NCBI GenBank assembly: GCA_002431355.1
Contig: DJEQ01000102.1
Location: 1-6,666 of the forward strand
Direction of reading: 5' to 3'
Length of the DNA stretch: 6,666 nt
DNA from: Oribacterium sp. UBA5894
GTDB lineage: Bacteria > Bacillota > Clostridia > Lachnospirales > Lachnospiraceae
Program-made: the position numbers and the translations under genes
The notes under the pieces: model-generated
What the model was told of the DNA's origin: nothing
What the model saw: only the letters and a program-made list of their open reading frames with translations
Databases searched by the model: none
Part shown: piece after piece, positions 5,276 through 6,666 of the stretch
Position numbering within the stretch: the first letter of the stretch is position 1
Layout: each line of letters starts with the position of its first letter

Positions 5276-6601
5276 CTATCGTCTCGAGATCCGCGTGATC
5301 GTAATCGGATTCTCCGCACGGTGCATATGATAGCTGCCGCGGCGCTCGAGGCTTGTTGCCTGGATCTCCACCATCTCAAACTGATAGTCGGTGAGGCGCC
5401 GTTCAATTTCCAGCACCTCGGCACTCGACTCGAGGGTCACGGTATTGATGACGATCACGACATCCGGATTCAGCGAAATCGCCCAGTCGACGATGGCCCC
5501 GAGGTTGCCCTTGCTGCCGCCGATGAACACACAGTCCGGAATCGGCAGCGGACCCTCGTCGGAGACATTCTTCCGCTCCTCTGGTGTCTGGAAGCCCTCC
5601 TGCGCGAAGCAGGCCGGTGCGATGCCGTGGACGATGCGGATATTGTCGACCATGAACTGATAGCGGTTCTGCTCGAGGGTATAAATGGCATCCTGATCGG
5701 CCTCCACGGAAATCACCTTGCCCTCTGGGCAGGCAAGTGCGGCCTCGATGGATACGCTGCCCGTTCCGGCTCCGATGTCATAAACGATGCTGTTCTCCCG
5801 GAGCGCCAGACGGCACAGGCTCAGCGCACGCACATCGCGCTTCGTCATTGGAATGCCCTCCATGCGGTTGAAGTGATCATCCGCGATGCCGAAGCTGCGG
5901 ATCCAGGTACGAGCATCCTCATTCTCAAAGAGGGCAATGGCCAGACGGTCGAAGCGCTGGCCGCGCAGCTCCCGCGGCGTACCTACAGTAAAGCGTTCGT
6001 CCGCGTAGCTGAGACGCTCGCCGACGGTGATCCGTACATTGTGAATGCCAAACTGCACCAGCTCCTGCGCAATGACGGAGACATTGTCCTCCGCTCCCAG
6101 GAGAGCGCATACAAAATGATTTTCACGAATCAGCGGCACCATGTCCTTATGAAGACCATGCAGACTCACGAGCTTCACATCCGCCATGCTGATCGAGCGC
6201 TTACTGAGGAAGTACTGAATGCTCGACACTCCGGCATAATTTCGAATTTCAAGTGGCTCCAGGCTCGGATCCTCCTCGGCATTCTCATCCCGCGCCGGCG
6301 TCCGGTACTTCTTCAGGGCACGGCGAAGCGGAATCGCGCCCGAGTAGACGCTCGTGTCGCCCGTGAAAACCGCGGAAATCGTCTTCATTTCCGGGTGCTC
6401 CAGAATATAGGCCACCATCTCATCGGTACGGAAGGATTCGAAGGTTTCCGGCGCGCCCTCCGCTGGCATCACGGCGCGGGCGGTGCTCAGCGCACGCGTT
6501 GCCCCCATCACGGCATCGGATGCACAGATGGCATCGATGGCACGCTTCGTCAGCATATCCGGGTTTCCAGGTCCTACACCAATCAGGTTAACGATTCTCA
6601 T
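5276..6601 (-). CDS. cbiET: Fused cobalt-precorrin C5-methyltransferase CbiE and C15-methyltransferase/decarboxylase CbiT
   Basis: This one protein carries two corrin-ring methyltransferases of the anaerobic route. The CbiT part methylates C15 and decarboxylates the C12 acetate of cobalt-precorrin-6B; the CbiE part then methylates C5 of cobalt-precorrin-7. Residues 1 to about 225 form the CbiE tetrapyrrole-methylase fold, with GVGPGNPDMLT (8-18), FTGDTSVYSG (79-88) and AGVSSIQYF (123-131). Residues from about 240 to 441 form CbiT, with GIPMTKRDVR (249-258), the SAM-binding loop YDIGAGTGSVSIEAA (274-288), acidic E300 at the end of strand 2, and CVFIGGSKGNL (357-367). The fusion resembles CobL of the aerobic route, but the CbiA neighbour and the overall set suit the anaerobic one. 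Modest polar insertions lie near 101-117 and 335-353. The ATG at 6601 has GGAGG six bases upstream and overlaps the preceding gene by 14 bases. Confidence 0.93.
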   Translation of the reverse strand: MRIVNLIGVGPGNPDMLTKRAIDAICASDAVMGATRALSTARAVMPAEGAPETFESFRTDEMVAYILEHPEMKTISAVFTGDTSVYSGAIPLRRALKKYRTPARDENAEEDPSLEPLEIRNYAGVSSIQYFLSKRSISMADVKLVSLHGLHKDMVPLIRENHFVCALLGAEDNVSVIAQELVQFGIHNVRITVGERLSYADERFTVGTPRELRGQRFDRLAIALFENEDARTWIRSFGIADDHFNRMEGIPMTKRDVRALSLCRLALRENSIVYDIGAGTGSVSIEAALACPEGKVISVEADQDAIYTLEQNRYQFMVDNIRIVHGIAPACFAQEGFQTPEERKNVSDEGPLPIPDCVFIGGSKGNLGAIVDWAISLNPDVVIVINTVTLESSAEVLEIERRLTDYQFEMVEIQATSLERRGSYHMHRAENPITITRISRR

Positions 6602-6666
6602 GTCCTGCCTCCATTTTAAGTGCTTGAATCAGTTCATCGACTTTCTTTCTATCATACCACGGCGCG
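6588..6666 (-). CDS. 3' end of an upstream gene, product not identified
   Basis: A minus-strand frame is open from the right edge (first whole codon at 6665) and ends at TAA 6588-6590, giving 25 C-terminal residues that start APWYDRKKVDELIQ. The stop lies 14 bases inside cbiET, an overlap typical of tightly packed operons, and the cbiET ribosome binding site falls within this frame. The tail is charged and probably helical. It is too short to assign; another B12 biosynthesis gene is likely from context alone. It could also be a chance open frame, since only 25 codons are visible. Confidence 0.5.
   Translation of the reverse strand, partial: APWYDRKKVDELIQALKMEAGHENR

Noticed and set aside
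5231..6619. A 462-codon plus-strand open frame opposite cbiET
   Set aside because: It mirrors the GC-rich third positions of cbiET, shows no protein family motif, and the minus-strand frame has complete CbiE and CbiT signatures.

Overview
The window is a single-direction (minus strand) block of late cobalamin (vitamin B12) biosynthesis genes from a fairly GC-rich bacterium. The separate CbiE-CbiT type methyltransferase, the CbiA-type amidase and the absence of oxygen-dependent enzymes point to the anaerobic (early cobalt insertion) route. A second short CobU-like protein is, from memory, a habit of anaerobic Bacillota. A Negativicutes or Clostridia host is my best guess, held loosely.

Reading with transcription (high to low coordinates), the window holds: the last 25 codons of an unidentified upstream gene (6588-6666); a fused cbiE-cbiT (5276-6601); cbiA (3576-5189); a 469-base AT-rich non-coding gap (3107-3575); cobT (1760-3106); cobU (1119-1739); cobS (216-1007); and the 5' part of a small CobU-like P-loop gene that runs off the left edge (1-203). 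CbiT and CbiE methylate and decarboxylate the corrin ring, and CbiA amidates its a and c side chains. CobU, CobT and CobS then build and attach the lower nucleotide loop. No cbiB, cbiP or alpha-ribazole-phosphatase gene is complete here, and no cobalamin riboswitch is visible.

The most striking object is the gap between cbiA and cobT. It carries eight copies of a two-box motif, TAATGTCA followed 21-23 bases later by TGYGAA (or TGYGTCAA). Five copies lie on the plus strand and three on the minus strand, diverging from a perfect 13-base inverted repeat. Neighbouring copies are 41, 43, 51 or 83 bases apart, close to whole helical turns, which suggests protein binding along one face of the DNA. 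I cannot match it to any element I know.

A second theme is that most enzymes are longer than their family norm because of polar, low-complexity insertions in loops. They keep their catalytic motifs, and one insertion in CobT is distinctly AT-rich.
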